The notes: generated by a model from the letters alone, not told the origin. Numbered from the stretch's first letter, positions 25,349 through 34,272 are shown. The stretch is DNA of 64,000 nt from Streptomyces vinaceus (GCF_008704935.1 NZ_CP023692.1:930001-994000); one strand, 5' to 3'. Made by a program: numbers and translations.

Positions 25349-25729
25349 TCAGTCCGCCGGGCGTACGGTACGCGGCCCCACGCACCGCGCCCCGTACGCC
25401 CGGACCCGCTCGCGCAGTTCCCGGTCCGCCGTGACCACGACGCAGCCGCCCTCCGCGTAGGCGGCGGCCAGTTCCACGATCCGGTCGTCACCGCTGCCGG
25501 GGGCCGGGTCCACCCGTACTCCGGGTACGGACTCGACGCCCCGGGCCGCGCCCTCGACGACGAGGACGATCTCCTCGACCGCCCCGACCCCCTCGAACTC
25601 CCCGCCCGCGGCCGGGTCCCGCTCCGCGAGGCGGTCGCGCAGCCGCTCGGCCGCGCCCCGCCGGTCCCGCCACCAGCCGTCCGGTACGGAACCGACGACG
25701 TTCGCGGCGTCCACGATCAACACGCTCAT
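25349..25729 (-). CDS. NYN-domain (PIN-like) putative ribonuclease
   Basis: A 126-aa protein resembling the NYN (YacP-like) PIN nuclease fold: LIVDAANVVGS at the N-terminus with a conserved Asp, SGDDRIVELA in the middle, and VVVTADRELRERV near the end, the acidic positions expected of a metal-dependent RNase site. Start ATG 25729. Lies 33 bp downstream of the polynucleotide kinase gene on the same strand, forming the third member of a putative RNA-repair operon. Either an RNA-trimming/cleaving partner or merely adjacent; the nuclease function is inferred from motifs only. Confidence 0.75.
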   Translation of the reverse strand: MSVLIVDAANVVGSVPDGWWRDRRGAAERLRDRLAERDPAAGGEFEGVGAVEEIVLVVEGAARGVESVPGVRVDPAPGSGDDRIVELAAAYAEGGCVVVTADRELRERVRAYGARCVGPRTVRPAD

Positions 25730-25762
25730 GGCCCCAGTATGGGCAGGTCGCCCCCCGGCTCC

Positions 25763-26695
25763 CTAGAAGTCGCCGTAGTTGACCTGCCAGGTCGGCAGGC
25801 CCATCCGGCGCCAGACCGCGACCACCCGGTCCCGGTCGTCGAGCGAGACCCGTACCGCGTACCGGTGGCGCACGTGGGCGTCGAACAGCTCCGCCTTCAC
25901 CACGTCGTCGCGGCGCGTGTCGCCGAGCGGCCGCATCCACAGCTCGTCGTACGGCACCTCGTGCCGGCGCAGCCAGGCCTCCGTCTGCGGCCGGTGCTCC
26001 TCACCGCGCCCGGACAGCAGGACGATCGTGTCACCGTCGGCGCGCCGGAAGGCGTCCAGCGCGTACCGAACGGGCTCGTTGAGCGCGTCGATCTCGCAGC
26101 GCGAGAAGTCGTACGGGCTGCGGTCGCCGGTCAGGGCGAGCGTGCCGTCGATGTCGCACATCACGGCGGAGGGCAGTGCGGGGTCGGGCACGTAGGGCTC
26201 GACCACGGGCTGGTCGTTCAGCCACTGCGCGGTGAGCCGCCAGCCGCCCTTCCTGGCGCTCAGGTGCTTGTCGTTCAGTATGCGGATGATCTCCTGGCCG
26301 ACCGGCCGTTCCCGCGCGGCGTCCCGGCGCAGGCACTCCTCCAGCGGCACGTCGGTGAAGTCGTGCACGACGAAGGTGGCGAGCCCGGCGACCGCCGCCT
26401 TGAGCCGCTTGGGGATGTTCGAGGTCAGGTGCGTGTTGTCCACGACCACGTCGAACCCGCCCTCGACGGCGGCCCGGACGGCCGCGTCCTGGACCGCCAG
26501 GACGGTCTGCTCGTGCCGGTACGAGCGGCCGCGCCCGGGGTCGGGCAGGTCGAGCATGGCCCGCAGGTCGTCCAGGTTGACGCGGCGCATCCGGCCCTCG
26601 GCCTCGGCCTGCAGGGCGCGCGCGGCCGTCGTCTTCCCCGAGGCCGGCAGCCCCGTCATGACGTGGACGACGGGGCGTGCGGGTTCTTCGGACAC
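25763..26695 (-). CDS. T4-type polynucleotide kinase-3'-phosphatase
   Basis: A 310-aa two-domain enzyme like phage T4 Pnkp. The N-terminal kinase has the P-loop GLPASGKTT (residues 15-23) and VVVDNTHLT; the C-terminal HAD phosphatase has CDIDGTLA with Asp181 and Asp183, then LLSGRGEEHR. This heals cleaved RNA: it phosphorylates the 5'-OH and removes the 3' or 2',3'-cyclic phosphate. Start GTG 26695, three bases after the ligase stop, so the two are co-translated. The length and order match T4 Pnkp (301 aa). The combination with the ligase makes RNA, not DNA, the likely substrate. Confidence 0.9.
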   Translation of the reverse strand: MSEEPARPVVHVMTGLPASGKTTAARALQAEAEGRMRRVNLDDLRAMLDLPDPGRGRSYRHEQTVLAVQDAAVRAAVEGGFDVVVDNTHLTSNIPKRLKAAVAGLATFVVHDFTDVPLEECLRRDAARERPVGQEIIRILNDKHLSARKGGWRLTAQWLNDQPVVEPYVPDPALPSAVMCDIDGTLALTGDRSPYDFSRCEIDALNEPVRYALDAFRRADGDTIVLLSGRGEEHRPQTEAWLRRHEVPYDELWMRPLGDTRRDDVVKAELFDAHVRHRYAVRVSLDDRDRVVAVWRRMGLPTWQVNYGDF

Positions 26696-26698
26696 GGG

Positions 26699-27913
26699 TC
26701 AGTTCTCCTCATCGGTGGTGAAGGGGTCGGACGCTTCCGGCCGCACGTGCCGCCATACGACGAGCTCGGTGGACCGGCCGTCCAGGCGCAGGAACACCGC
26801 GGCGCGGATCAGACGGTCCGGCAGGGCCTTGGCCGTGCGCGCGAACGCGCCCCGGTCTCCCGCCAGATGGGCGAGCCGCGCGTACGCCTCGTCGATGGCG
26901 CGCTCGCGCTCGGCCGCCGCGTCCTCCAGGCGGGCGACCACCGCGCGCACCCAGGCGTCGAACTCGTCGGGCACCTGCTGCAGCAGCGCTTCGAGCGGCT
27001 TGCCGCCCGAGGCCTCGATGTCGGCGGCGGTGCAGTTCAGGCCCTGCGCCAGCTCCTTGGCGGGCAGGCCGGCGAAGCGCTCGATGCCGTAGGTGCGCCA
27101 GACGTCCCGCTCGCTGACTCCGGTGACCAGCTTGTGCAGGCGTACGTACTCGGACAGCTTGGCCTTCGCGCGCACGCCGGAGGCGAACCGCAGCACGAAG
27201 CCCTCGGCGTCGGTGCCGGCCGCGCTCTCGCCACCGGGCAGCCTGTTCGACTCGGCCAGCGCCAGCAGTTCGGCGAGCGGCATGGCGGGCCACACCGTGA
27301 CGACGGAGCCGATCGGCCGCCAGTGGACCGCGGCCTCGGAGAGCGGGACCTCGGTTCCGTCCCGCTCGAACGCGGCGAGGAGCACCAGGTCGCGGCGGTC
27401 GCCGTAGTCGACGACGATACGGTTCTGCGGGTACAGGATCTCGGCGAGGTAGGTGACGCCGGGGACGAGGGCCGAGGTGTCGCGGCCGTCGAGGTGGCGC
27501 TGGCCCCAGGTGGCCTGGGTGCTGATGAAGGAGCCCTTGGAGGCGACGCGCCAGCTGCCCGCGTAGTGGAAGACCACCGCGAGGCTGCCGTCGACCTTGT
27601 CGTACACCTCGAACGGCTCGTCGGGCAGGGCCGGTGCGTACGGCTGACCGGCCTGGTGCTCGCCGACGTTGAAGAACTTCGGCAGCGGCAGGGCGACGAT
27701 CGCACCGGTGGCGTCATCGGCGACGAGTCCGCGGCAGCGTGTGGTGACCCGGTTCCAGACCCGCTCGTACTGCGCCGTCCGCGTGTACGTGTAGATGGAC
27801 AGCGGCAGTTCGGGGTGCGACTTGCGGGTCACGTACCCGGCGTCGATGGCGGCGGCCAGCTCCTGCCGGGGCAGCAGGTCGTGCAGGGTCGGGTAGGCCT
27901 GGTTCTGGCCCAT
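26699..27913 (-). CDS. T4 RNA ligase 1-like ATP-dependent RNA ligase
   Basis: A 404-aa ligase of the Rnl1 type. Nucleotidyltransferase motif I is YDKVDGSLAV with the adenylated Lys106 (T4 Rnl1 uses Lys99), motif III lies near TYLAEILYP, motif IV is AEGFVLRF and motif V is RAKAKLSEYVRLHK. The C-terminal ~130 residues form an alpha-helical specificity domain. ATG 27913 has GGGAGGAACCC upstream. It seals 3'-OH and 5'-phosphate RNA ends, for example broken tRNA anticodon loops. First gene of the cassette: ligase, kinase-phosphatase, NYN protein. Confidence 0.9.
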   Translation of the reverse strand: MGQNQAYPTLHDLLPRQELAAAIDAGYVTRKSHPELPLSIYTYTRTAQYERVWNRVTTRCRGLVADDATGAIVALPLPKFFNVGEHQAGQPYAPALPDEPFEVYDKVDGSLAVVFHYAGSWRVASKGSFISTQATWGQRHLDGRDTSALVPGVTYLAEILYPQNRIVVDYGDRRDLVLLAAFERDGTEVPLSEAAVHWRPIGSVVTVWPAMPLAELLALAESNRLPGGESAAGTDAEGFVLRFASGVRAKAKLSEYVRLHKLVTGVSERDVWRTYGIERFAGLPAKELAQGLNCTAADIEASGGKPLEALLQQVPDEFDAWVRAVVARLEDAAAERERAIDEAYARLAHLAGDRGAFARTAKALPDRLIRAAVFLRLDGRSTELVVWRHVRPEASDPFTTDEEN

Positions 27914-28029
27914 GGGTTCCTCCCGGTTCGAGATGGTTCATTCTCAGGTGCGGGAGGGGTGGCCCGGTACCGAATTATCGCAGGTCCGCAGGGCTCCGGC
28001 CGAGCCGGCCGATGTCCTGGGCAGGACGC

Positions 28030-28078
28030 GGGGCCGGTCGAGGAGACGCTCCCTGGGGGTGTCTCGTCGACCGGCCCG
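28030..28078. terminator. Hairpin between VOC and RNA ligase genes
   Basis: CGGGCCGGTCGA... at 28030-28047 pairs with ...TCGACCGGCCCG at 28061-28078 (18 bp, one mismatch) around a 13-nt loop. It lies 20 bp beyond the VOC stop and likely ends that transcript before the ligase promoter. Confidence 0.7.
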
Positions 28079-28097
28079 GCCTGATCGGCAAGACCCC

Positions 28098-28532
28098 CTA
28101 CTGGGAGATGCAGAGTTCATTGCCCTCGGGATCGGCGAGCGTGGTCCAGGTGTACGGGCCCTGGCTGCTGTCGTGGAGGTGGCGGGCGCCCTTGGCGATC
28201 AGGCGCTCGACGACCTGCTTCGGATCGTCGGAGCCGGTGCGGACGTCCAGGTGGACCCGGTTCTTGACGGTCTTCGCCTCGGGAACCAGCTGGAAGAGGA
28301 CCCGGGGCGCGCGCTCGATCCCCTCGGGGTGGCGGATGGCCGCGCCGGCCTTCCAGACGAGGGCTCCGCGGTGGGTGGTGGTGTCCTCCTCGGAGGCCTG
28401 GCCTCCGGCGACCATCTTGCGGATGAACTCCTCGTCGGTCGGCTCCACTTCCCAGCCGAGGGCGTCGGCCCACCAGTCGGCCAGGGGGTGCGGGTCCGCG
28501 GAATCGATCGTCACCTGGAATGTGTATGCCAT
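28098..28532 (-). CDS. VOC/glyoxalase-like protein
   Basis: A 144-aa vicinal-oxygen-chelate fold protein: FQVTIDSADPHPLADWWADALGWEVEP at the start and HLHDSSQGPYTWTTLADPEGNELCI at the end, with VHLDVRTGSDDP between. These small cytoplasmic proteins include glyoxalases, dioxygenases and resistance proteins; His and Glu metal ligands are plausible (HLDV, DPEGNELC). Start ATG 28532 (MAYTFQV). Standalone, divergent from the DUF1275 gene; substrate unknown. Confidence 0.85.
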   Translation of the reverse strand: MAYTFQVTIDSADPHPLADWWADALGWEVEPTDEEFIRKMVAGGQASEEDTTTHRGALVWKAGAAIRHPEGIERAPRVLFQLVPEAKTVKNRVHLDVRTGSDDPKQVVERLIAKGARHLHDSSQGPYTWTTLADPEGNELCISQ

Positions 28533-28665
28533 GCGAGGGACCTTACTGAGGACCACTGACAACGGGCCCCGGACAGGGTCCCGGGATGCCGGGTCGCTCG
28601 GCCCATGCCGCTCGTTCGGCGGGTACGGTTTGCCCGGGAAGTCCCTTTCGGAACGGGGTTGGCGC

Positions 28666-29373
28666 ATGGAATTCGCCCGGCGCGGGGCCCTGCGGCGGCT
28701 GGCCGCCCTGCTCTTCCCGCCGGGCCCCGGGGGCGGGCACGGACCGCACGGCGTGCTGCCGGCGCTGCTGGTCGCGCTGACCTTCGTGAGCGGGGTGGTC
28801 GACGCGGTGAGCTACCTCGGGCTCGACCACACCTTCGTGGCGAACATGACGGGCAACGTGGCCTTCCTCGGATTCGCTCTCGCCGGGGACCGCCAGCTGT
28901 CGGCCACGGCCTCCCTGCTGGCGCTCGGTGCGTTCCTCGCCGGTGCGACCGCCGCCGGGCGGCTGCGCCGCGGCCGGGAGCCGGCGCGGACGTTCGCGCC
29001 GCTGGTCGCGGCGCAGGCGGTCCTGGTGGCCGGGGCGCTCGCCCTGTCGGCGGCCGGGGCGGGGGCGCTGCCGGTCGTGGGCTTGCTGGCGCTCGGCATG
29101 GGCCTGCAGAACGCCGTCGTGCTCCGGCTGGGCGTACCCGATCTGACCACCACGGTGGTCACCCGGACGCTGACGGGTCTGGCCGCCGATCCGTGGGACA
29201 GGGCCGCGCTGCGCAGGGTGGTCTCCGTGGCGGTCCTGTTCTGCGGGGCGCTGGCGGGCGGGCTGCTGACGATCCACCACGGCTCCCGCTGGGCCATGGC
29301 GCTGGCGGTGGTGCTGCTCCTGTGGATCGCCCTGGCGGGCGCCGTGCGGGCGGCCGAACGGCACGCCCCCTGA
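28666..29373 (+). CDS. DUF1275 (YoaK-type) membrane protein
   Basis: A 235-aa integral membrane protein with about six hydrophobic segments. The DUF1275 signature is ALTFVSGVVDAVSYLGLDHT followed by FVANMTGNVAFLG, then GLQNAVVLRLGVPDLTTTVV. Function unknown; usually predicted as a small transporter. Start ATG 28666; upstream Shine-Dalgarno is weak. Its stop lies 28 bp from the convergent FrnE-like gene. Confidence 0.88.
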   Translation: MEFARRGALRRLAALLFPPGPGGGHGPHGVLPALLVALTFVSGVVDAVSYLGLDHTFVANMTGNVAFLGFALAGDRQLSATASLLALGAFLAGATAAGRLRRGREPARTFAPLVAAQAVLVAGALALSAAGAGALPVVGLLALGMGLQNAVVLRLGVPDLTTTVVTRTLTGLAADPWDRAALRRVVSVAVLFCGALAGGLLTIHHGSRWAMALAVVLLLWIALAGAVRAAERHAP

Positions 29374-29401
29374 GGCGCCCGCCTGCGCGGACCGGCCTCC
29401 C

Positions 29402-30100
29402 CTACGGGGTGTCCTCCCCCTGGACCGCGTCGAGCAGTTCGTCGGCCCAGGCGGTGCTGTACCCGTCCAGTCGCGGGAGGCCGCCCTCGTAGGGCGAGCC
29501 CGTCCACGTGAACGTGGCGCCGGGGTTGTGCGCGGCGTAGTCGCCCTCGGCGAACAGGTGCGGGCTGCCCTGGATCTGCGGCCCTTCGGCGGTCCGCCAC
29601 TGCGCGTAGACCTCGGCGCGGCCGCTGCCCCGGGCCAGTGCCTGCGCCAGCGCCTTGGCGTCGACGTGTTCGCACTGCTCGGCGATGTCCAGGATCACCG
29701 CGTGCACGCTGATGCACTTGCTGTCGTTGTAGAACGCCCGGCGCAGCGCCTCGTCCAGCTCGTCGCTGCCCCGCAACCCGCCCACCTCGGGGTCCTTCGC
29801 GGCCTGGATCGCTTCGAGGGCCGGCAGGGTGGTCACCGGGTAGGTGTGCGCCGGGCCGTCCCACATCCGCCAGCCGAGCTCGGGCAGCCGGGCGGCGATC
29901 GCCATGATCTCCGGGTCCACGATGAACTTGGGGGTGGGCTCGCGGTTGAACAGCTCCAGCGGGAAGGCCCGGTGGTCGATGAGCAGCGGTAGGGAACGGC
30001 GCCGGGCCGCGGCGCGCAAGGTGTGCAGGGCGAGGGTCGCCCAGGGGCAGCCGATGTCCGACCATACGGTCACGGTCGGGCTGTCGGTTCGTGTCACCAT
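29402..30100 (-). CDS. FrnE/DsbA-like thioredoxin-fold protein with single Cys
   Basis: A 232-aa DsbA-family protein of the FrnE/2-hydroxychromene-isomerase type: VTVWSDIGCPWATLALHTL at the N-terminus, the helical insertion (KFIVDPEIMAIAARLPELG) and the cis-Pro region near FTWTGSPYEGGLP. The active-site motif is CPWA, so the second Cys of CxxC is missing and oxidoreductase activity is doubtful. The start ATG 30100 has AGGAGG upstream. Downstream of asnB on the same strand but separated by a 15-bp hairpin, so partly uncoupled. May act as a glutathione- or mycothiol-like isomerase; function uncertain. Confidence 0.85.
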   Translation of the reverse strand: MVTRTDSPTVTVWSDIGCPWATLALHTLRAAARRRSLPLLIDHRAFPLELFNREPTPKFIVDPEIMAIAARLPELGWRMWDGPAHTYPVTTLPALEAIQAAKDPEVGGLRGSDELDEALRRAFYNDSKCISVHAVILDIAEQCEHVDAKALAQALARGSGRAEVYAQWRTAEGPQIQGSPHLFAEGDYAAHNPGATFTWTGSPYEGGLPRLDGYSTAWADELLDAVQGEDTP

Positions 30101-30125
30101 GTCAGATCCTCCTGCGGTGGGACTC

Positions 30126-30160
30126 GTGTGCCCGGCCGCCGGTGCGGCGGCCGGGCACAC
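30126..30160. terminator. 15-bp hairpin after asnB
   Basis: GTGTGCCCGGCCGCC (30126-30140) pairs perfectly with GGCGGCCGGGCACAC (30146-30160) around GGTGC. It lies 5 bp beyond the asnB stop, upstream of the FrnE-like gene; a terminator or attenuator between them. Confidence 0.75.
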
Positions 30161-30165
30161 ATCGG

Positions 30166-32019
30166 TCAGAGCTCGACTCGGACGTCGTACTCGGTGACCC
30201 AGGTGTTGAACTCGATGAGCCGCTCCAGCACGGCGCGTGCGCTCCAGGGGCCGCCGACGGCGTAGGAGCCGACCGGCCGGTCGAGCAGCTTGCGGACGTC
30301 CGCCTCCGAGACCAGCTGGAACACGGGGGCGCCCGCGACGAGGATGGCCTCGACCTTCTCGCGCAGGGCGATCTCGTACTTGCGGTCCTGCGTGGAGGGG
30401 TACGGGTTCTTCTTGCGGTCGAGCACCCCGTCGGGCAGGACGCCGCGCATCGCCGCGCGCAGCAGGCTCTTCTCCCGGCCGTCGAAGCTCTTCATCGCCC
30501 ACGGGGTGTTGTAGACGTACTCGACGAGGCGGTGGTCGGTGAAGGGAACGCGCACCTCCAGGCTGGCCGCCATGCTCATGCGGTCCTTGCGGTCCAGCAG
30601 GAAGTTCTCCCAGCGGGTGAGGTTGAGGTACGTCCGCTCCCGCATCCGCTCCTCGAAGCCGCTCTCCCCCTCCAGCCGGGGCACTTCCTCCAAGGCCTGG
30701 GTGTAGCGGTCCTTCACGTACTCGGTGAGCCCGAGCCGGTCCCACAGTCCGACGTCGCGCAGCGCGCCGATGCCGCCGAGCTTCTCGAAGGGGTGGTGCC
30801 AGGGGAAGCTGTCCAGTTCGACGGCTTCCTTGTCGTGGAACCAGGTGTAGCCGCCGAAGAGTTCGTCCGCCGCCTCGCCGGAGAGCGCGACGGTCATCCG
30901 CTCCTTCAGCGCACGGCACAGGATGAGCAGCGAGAACTCCATGTCGCCCGTGGAGACCGGCAGGTCCTGGGCGCGCAGCACGGTGGCGCGCACCTCGGGG
31001 TCGAGGATGTCCTCGTTGTCGAGCTCGACGATGATGTGCTCGGCGCCGACGCGCTCGGCGACCTCGACCGCGAACGGGGTGTCCGGGTCGGCCCACTGCA
31101 TGTTGGTCTCGAAGCGGTTGTCGTGGCCGGTGAAGTCCACGGAGAAGGCGCGCAGGGGCTGTTCGACACCCTGTTTGGCGAGGGCCTTGGCGGCGAGCGC
31201 GGTCACGGCGCTGGAGTCGAGGCCTCCGGAGAGCAGCGTGCCGACGGTGACGTCGGCGACGAGCTGGCGCTCCACGATGTCTTCGAGCAGATCGCGGACG
31301 TGGGCGATCGTCGTGTCGAGGTCGTCGGTGTGCGGCGCGGCCTTGAGCTCCCAGTACTTCTCGGTGCTGCGCCCCTCGCGGGTGAAGCGCACGGTCGTGG
31401 CGGGGACGACCTCGTACATTCCGCGGAAGACCCCGTGCCCGGGCGTCTTGACGATGCTGAAGATCTCCTTCAGCCCCTCGGCGTCGACCACGGCCTCGGC
31501 GTCGGGGTGGGCCAGGATCGCCTTCGGCTCGGAGCCGAAGAGCACGCCGTCGGGGGTCGGGTAGTAGTAGAGCGGCTTGACGCCCATCCGGTCGCGGACG
31601 AGGAGGAGTTCCTCGGTGCGCGGGTCCCAGATCGCGAAGGCGTAGATGCCGTTGAGGCGCTCCGCGAAGCCGGCGCCCCACTCCAGGTAGGAGCGCAGGA
31701 CGACCTCGGTGTCGCTGGACGTGCGGAACGCGTGGCCGAGTGCGCGCAGTTCCTTGCGCAGCTCCCGGAAGTTGTAGACCTCGCCGGTGTACGTGATGAC
31801 CGGCTGCGCGGCGTCGTCCTCGGCGGCGGCCATGGGCTGCCGGCCGCCCTCCAGGTCGATGATCGCCAGGCGGCGGTGGCCGAGGATCGCGCGGGGCGAG
31901 GTCCACAGCCCACCCGCATCCGGGCCGCGGCACTCCATGGTGCACGTCATGGCCGACGCGATGTCCGTGTGCGCCGTCAGATCGCGCTGGTAGCTGACCC
32001 ATCCGGCAAGGCCGCACAT
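30166..32019 (-). CDS. asnB: Asparagine synthase (glutamine-hydrolysing)
   Basis: A 617-aa two-domain enzyme making asparagine from aspartate, glutamine and ATP. MCGLAGW places the nucleophile Cys2 of the N-terminal class II glutaminase domain; RGPDAGG and the glutamine-pocket residues follow, then VRDRMGVKPLYYY. The synthetase domain has the PP-loop LLSGGLDSSAVTA and VALSGEAADELFGGY. The start ATG 32019 is fixed by the need for Cys at position 2; the frame upstream lacks similarity. The length fits the actinobacterial AsnB type. Such enzymes also occur as amidotransferases in secondary metabolism, but nothing here points to that. Confidence 0.95.
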   Translation of the reverse strand: MCGLAGWVSYQRDLTAHTDIASAMTCTMECRGPDAGGLWTSPRAILGHRRLAIIDLEGGRQPMAAAEDDAAQPVITYTGEVYNFRELRKELRALGHAFRTSSDTEVVLRSYLEWGAGFAERLNGIYAFAIWDPRTEELLLVRDRMGVKPLYYYPTPDGVLFGSEPKAILAHPDAEAVVDAEGLKEIFSIVKTPGHGVFRGMYEVVPATTVRFTREGRSTEKYWELKAAPHTDDLDTTIAHVRDLLEDIVERQLVADVTVGTLLSGGLDSSAVTALAAKALAKQGVEQPLRAFSVDFTGHDNRFETNMQWADPDTPFAVEVAERVGAEHIIVELDNEDILDPEVRATVLRAQDLPVSTGDMEFSLLILCRALKERMTVALSGEAADELFGGYTWFHDKEAVELDSFPWHHPFEKLGGIGALRDVGLWDRLGLTEYVKDRYTQALEEVPRLEGESGFEERMRERTYLNLTRWENFLLDRKDRMSMAASLEVRVPFTDHRLVEYVYNTPWAMKSFDGREKSLLRAAMRGVLPDGVLDRKKNPYPSTQDRKYEIALREKVEAILVAGAPVFQLVSEADVRKLLDRPVGSYAVGGPWSARAVLERLIEFNTWVTEYDVRVEL

Positions 32020-32246
32020 AGGTGATCGGTTCCTCTCGATGAAGGGGGATGAGCAGGTGACCGGGGGACCGGGTGCACGGGGTGGCCTCGATCGACTCCG
32101 CAGAGTGTCGAGCGGCCGGAGTCCCCCGTCCACCGGTGCCGGGTCAGTTCGTCAGGTGCCGCGCACGGGGCCGCCGGTCCCGCCGACCTGACACGGGGCT
32201 CCCCCGCCCATTGCCGCGGCCCGTGTGCGGACGCACATTCCATGGA

Positions 32247-33011
32247 GTGACACAGACGTCTCCCGACACCGAGTCCGCTGCCGCAAGGCATTCCGTACGC
32301 GCGCACAGGCGCCCGCCTCCCCTCGCGGTGACCGCGTGCTTCGAGTTCGCTCTCACCACCGCCATGCTGTTCACGGTGGTCACCGCCGCCCGCTGGATGG
32401 CCGGACCCGGCTCTCCGTTCGCGGAGCTGCTGGCGACACCGCAGAGCCGGCTGGTGGTGATGGGGCTGCTGGTCGGCTCCGTCGTCACCGCCGTCCTGGG
32501 CCCTTCCATGCGCCGGGAGACCGCCGGCCATCTCAATCCCGCGGTCAGCATCGGGCTGTGGCTGCTGCGCGTATTCCCCGGCAAGGCGGTGCTCCCTTTC
32601 GTCGTGGCGCAGCTGGCGGGCTCCGTCTGCGGGGTCACGCTGGCGCGGCTCGTGTGGGGCGACGCGGCCGCCGCGGTCGGTGACGCCGCGCTGGCCCCCG
32701 GGCCGGGCTGGGGCGCCGGGGAGGTGTTCCTGGCCGAGGCCGGGTCCATGGCCGTGATCATGCTGGTGGTGGCCTGGTTCGGGACCCGCCCGGCGCTGCT
32801 GCGCCGGCTGCCGCCCGTCATCGGCGGCTGCGTCGCCGCCGTCATCGTCTTCCTCGGGCCGCTGTCCGGCGGTGGCGGGAACCCGGCCCGGCAGCTCGGG
32901 CCGGCCCTGGTCTCCGGTACGACCGGCCTGCTCTGGGTCTACCTGCTCGCCCCCGTCGCCGGATCGCTCCTCGCGGGCGCGGTGTGGGCGCTGGTGCGCC
33001 GGCGCGGGTGA
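32247..33011 (+). CDS. MIP/aquaporin-family channel
   Basis: A 254-aa membrane channel with six transmembrane helices and two half-helix NPA boxes: GHLNPAVSIG and GGGGNPARQLGPAL. The second box has the expected Arg after NPA. An N-terminal basic stretch of about 25 residues precedes helix 1. Start GTG 32247 is uncertain because GGAG abuts it; no better start is visible. Resembles the streptomycete MIP proteins of unsettled specificity (water, glycerol or other neutral solutes). Divergent from asnB across a 227-bp gap. Confidence 0.85.
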   Translation: MTQTSPDTESAAARHSVRAHRRPPPLAVTACFEFALTTAMLFTVVTAARWMAGPGSPFAELLATPQSRLVVMGLLVGSVVTAVLGPSMRRETAGHLNPAVSIGLWLLRVFPGKAVLPFVVAQLAGSVCGVTLARLVWGDAAAAVGDAALAPGPGWGAGEVFLAEAGSMAVIMLVVAWFGTRPALLRRLPPVIGGCVAAVIVFLGPLSGGGGNPARQLGPALVSGTTGLLWVYLLAPVAGSLLAGAVWALVRRRG

Positions 33012-33041
33012 ACCGCTCGGGGCGCCGGCGGCGCGTCCACA

Positions 33042-33076
33042 AAGGCGGCCCCCGGTCCTGGACCGGGGGGCGCCTT
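33042..33076. terminator. Bidirectional hairpin terminator
   Basis: AAGGCGGCCCCCGGTC (33042-33057) pairs with GACCGGGGGGCGCCTT (33061-33076) with one mismatch and a 3-nt loop. It lies between the convergent aquaporin and flavin monooxygenase genes, and its outer bases provide A- and T-rich flanks for either direction. Confidence 0.75.
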
Positions 33077-33090
33077 CGTGCCGTGTCCGC

Positions 33091-34272
33091 TCAGCCGAGG
33101 TCCGCCCCGTGGAGCCAGGCGACCTTGTCGTACATGTCGTCGGCGGACAGACCCCTCAGCATCGTGTTGCGCTCGCGCGCCGCGGCGCCCACCGGGTGGT
33201 ACAGCCGGCGGCCGATCTCACGGGCGACCAGCTGGGTGCGGGCCGTACGCTCCCGGCGGGCCGCGCCGTACTTCTCCAGCCGCTGCACGACGGCGTCCTC
33301 GCAGCAGTCGAGCGACTCGGCGAGGACCACCGCGTCCTCCAGCGCCTGACAGGCGCCCTGGGCCGCGTACTGCAGCATCGGGTGCGCCGCGTCGCCCAGC
33401 AGCGCCACCCGCCCGTCGGTCCACGCCTCGACCGGATCCCGGTCGCACAGCACCCACTTCTTCCAGTCCCGGCCGAGCTCCAGCAGCCGCCGGGGCGTCG
33501 CGCCCAGCTCCGGGAACTCCTCCAGCACGTGGTCGCGGCCGGCCGGCTGCCCGACGACGGCCTCGCGCGCGCCGTTGTCCCGGGTCGCGGCCAGGTTCAG
33601 CAGCGCGCCGCCGCCGATCGGATAGTGGACGAAGTGCCATTTGGGGCCCGCCCACAGGGTCACGGTGTTCCAGCGCAGCTCTTCGGGGACCTGCTCCACC
33701 GGGACCACCGAGCGGTAGATCGTGTGCCCGGAGACCCTCGGGTCCCCGTCACCGACCAGTTGGCGCCGGATCTCCGAGCGAATCCCGTCGGCTCCGATCA
33801 GTGCCGCGCCGCTGAGCCGCTCGCCGTCGCCGAGGACGGCGACCACCTCACCCGAGCCCTGGCCGCGCTGCTCGTACGCCACCACCGGTCTCCCGCCGCG
33901 CAGTTCGATCAGCGGATGGCTGCGACAGGCTTCGAGCAGCGGCTGGTACACGTCGGAGCGCTGGACGACCGCGTACGGGTTCCCGAAGCGCGCGCGGTAG
34001 TGGCCGGTCAGCGGCATCGAGGCGATCGTCTCGTCCGTGGTGCCGTCCATGAGCCGCAGTTCTTCGATGTAGACCGCCCGGTCGCGGACCTGCGCGCCCA
34101 CGCCGAGCAGGTCGAGCGCGTGGAAGGCGTTGGGGCCGAGCTGGATGCCCGCGCCGAGTTCGGTGAACGTCTCCCTGCGCTCCAGAACGGTCACCCGGTG
34201 GCCGCGGCCCGCGAGGCCGAGCGCCGCGGCGAGTCCGCCGATGCCTCCGCCGGCGATGAGTATGTTCGCCAT
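33091..34272 (-). CDS. FAD-dependent aromatic monooxygenase
   Basis: A 393-aa group A flavoprotein hydroxylase. The FAD-binding GxGxxG is IAGGGIGGLAAALGL at the N-terminus with the ribose-binding Glu in VTVLERRETF; the DG motif is ALIGADGIRSEIRRQ and the GD motif VALLGDAAHPMLQYAAQG. Resembles 3-hydroxybenzoate 6-hydroxylase or salicylate 1-monooxygenase. Start ATG 34272. No aromatic-degradation neighbours are present, so the substrate is a guess; upstream is a 582-bp gene-free stretch that may hold its promoter. Confidence 0.9.
   Translation of the reverse strand: MANILIAGGGIGGLAAALGLAGRGHRVTVLERRETFTELGAGIQLGPNAFHALDLLGVGAQVRDRAVYIEELRLMDGTTDETIASMPLTGHYRARFGNPYAVVQRSDVYQPLLEACRSHPLIELRGGRPVVAYEQRGQGSGEVVAVLGDGERLSGAALIGADGIRSEIRRQLVGDGDPRVSGHTIYRSVVPVEQVPEELRWNTVTLWAGPKWHFVHYPIGGGALLNLAATRDNGAREAVVGQPAGRDHVLEEFPELGATPRRLLELGRDWKKWVLCDRDPVEAWTDGRVALLGDAAHPMLQYAAQGACQALEDAVVLAESLDCCEDAVVQRLEKYGAARRERTARTQLVAREIGRRLYHPVGAAARERNTMLRGLSADDMYDKVAWLHGADLG

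Noticed and set aside
28588..28626. GGGTAC at 28621 as a SigB-type promoter for the DUF1275 gene
   Set aside because: No GNNT box at the required 14-16 bp spacing.
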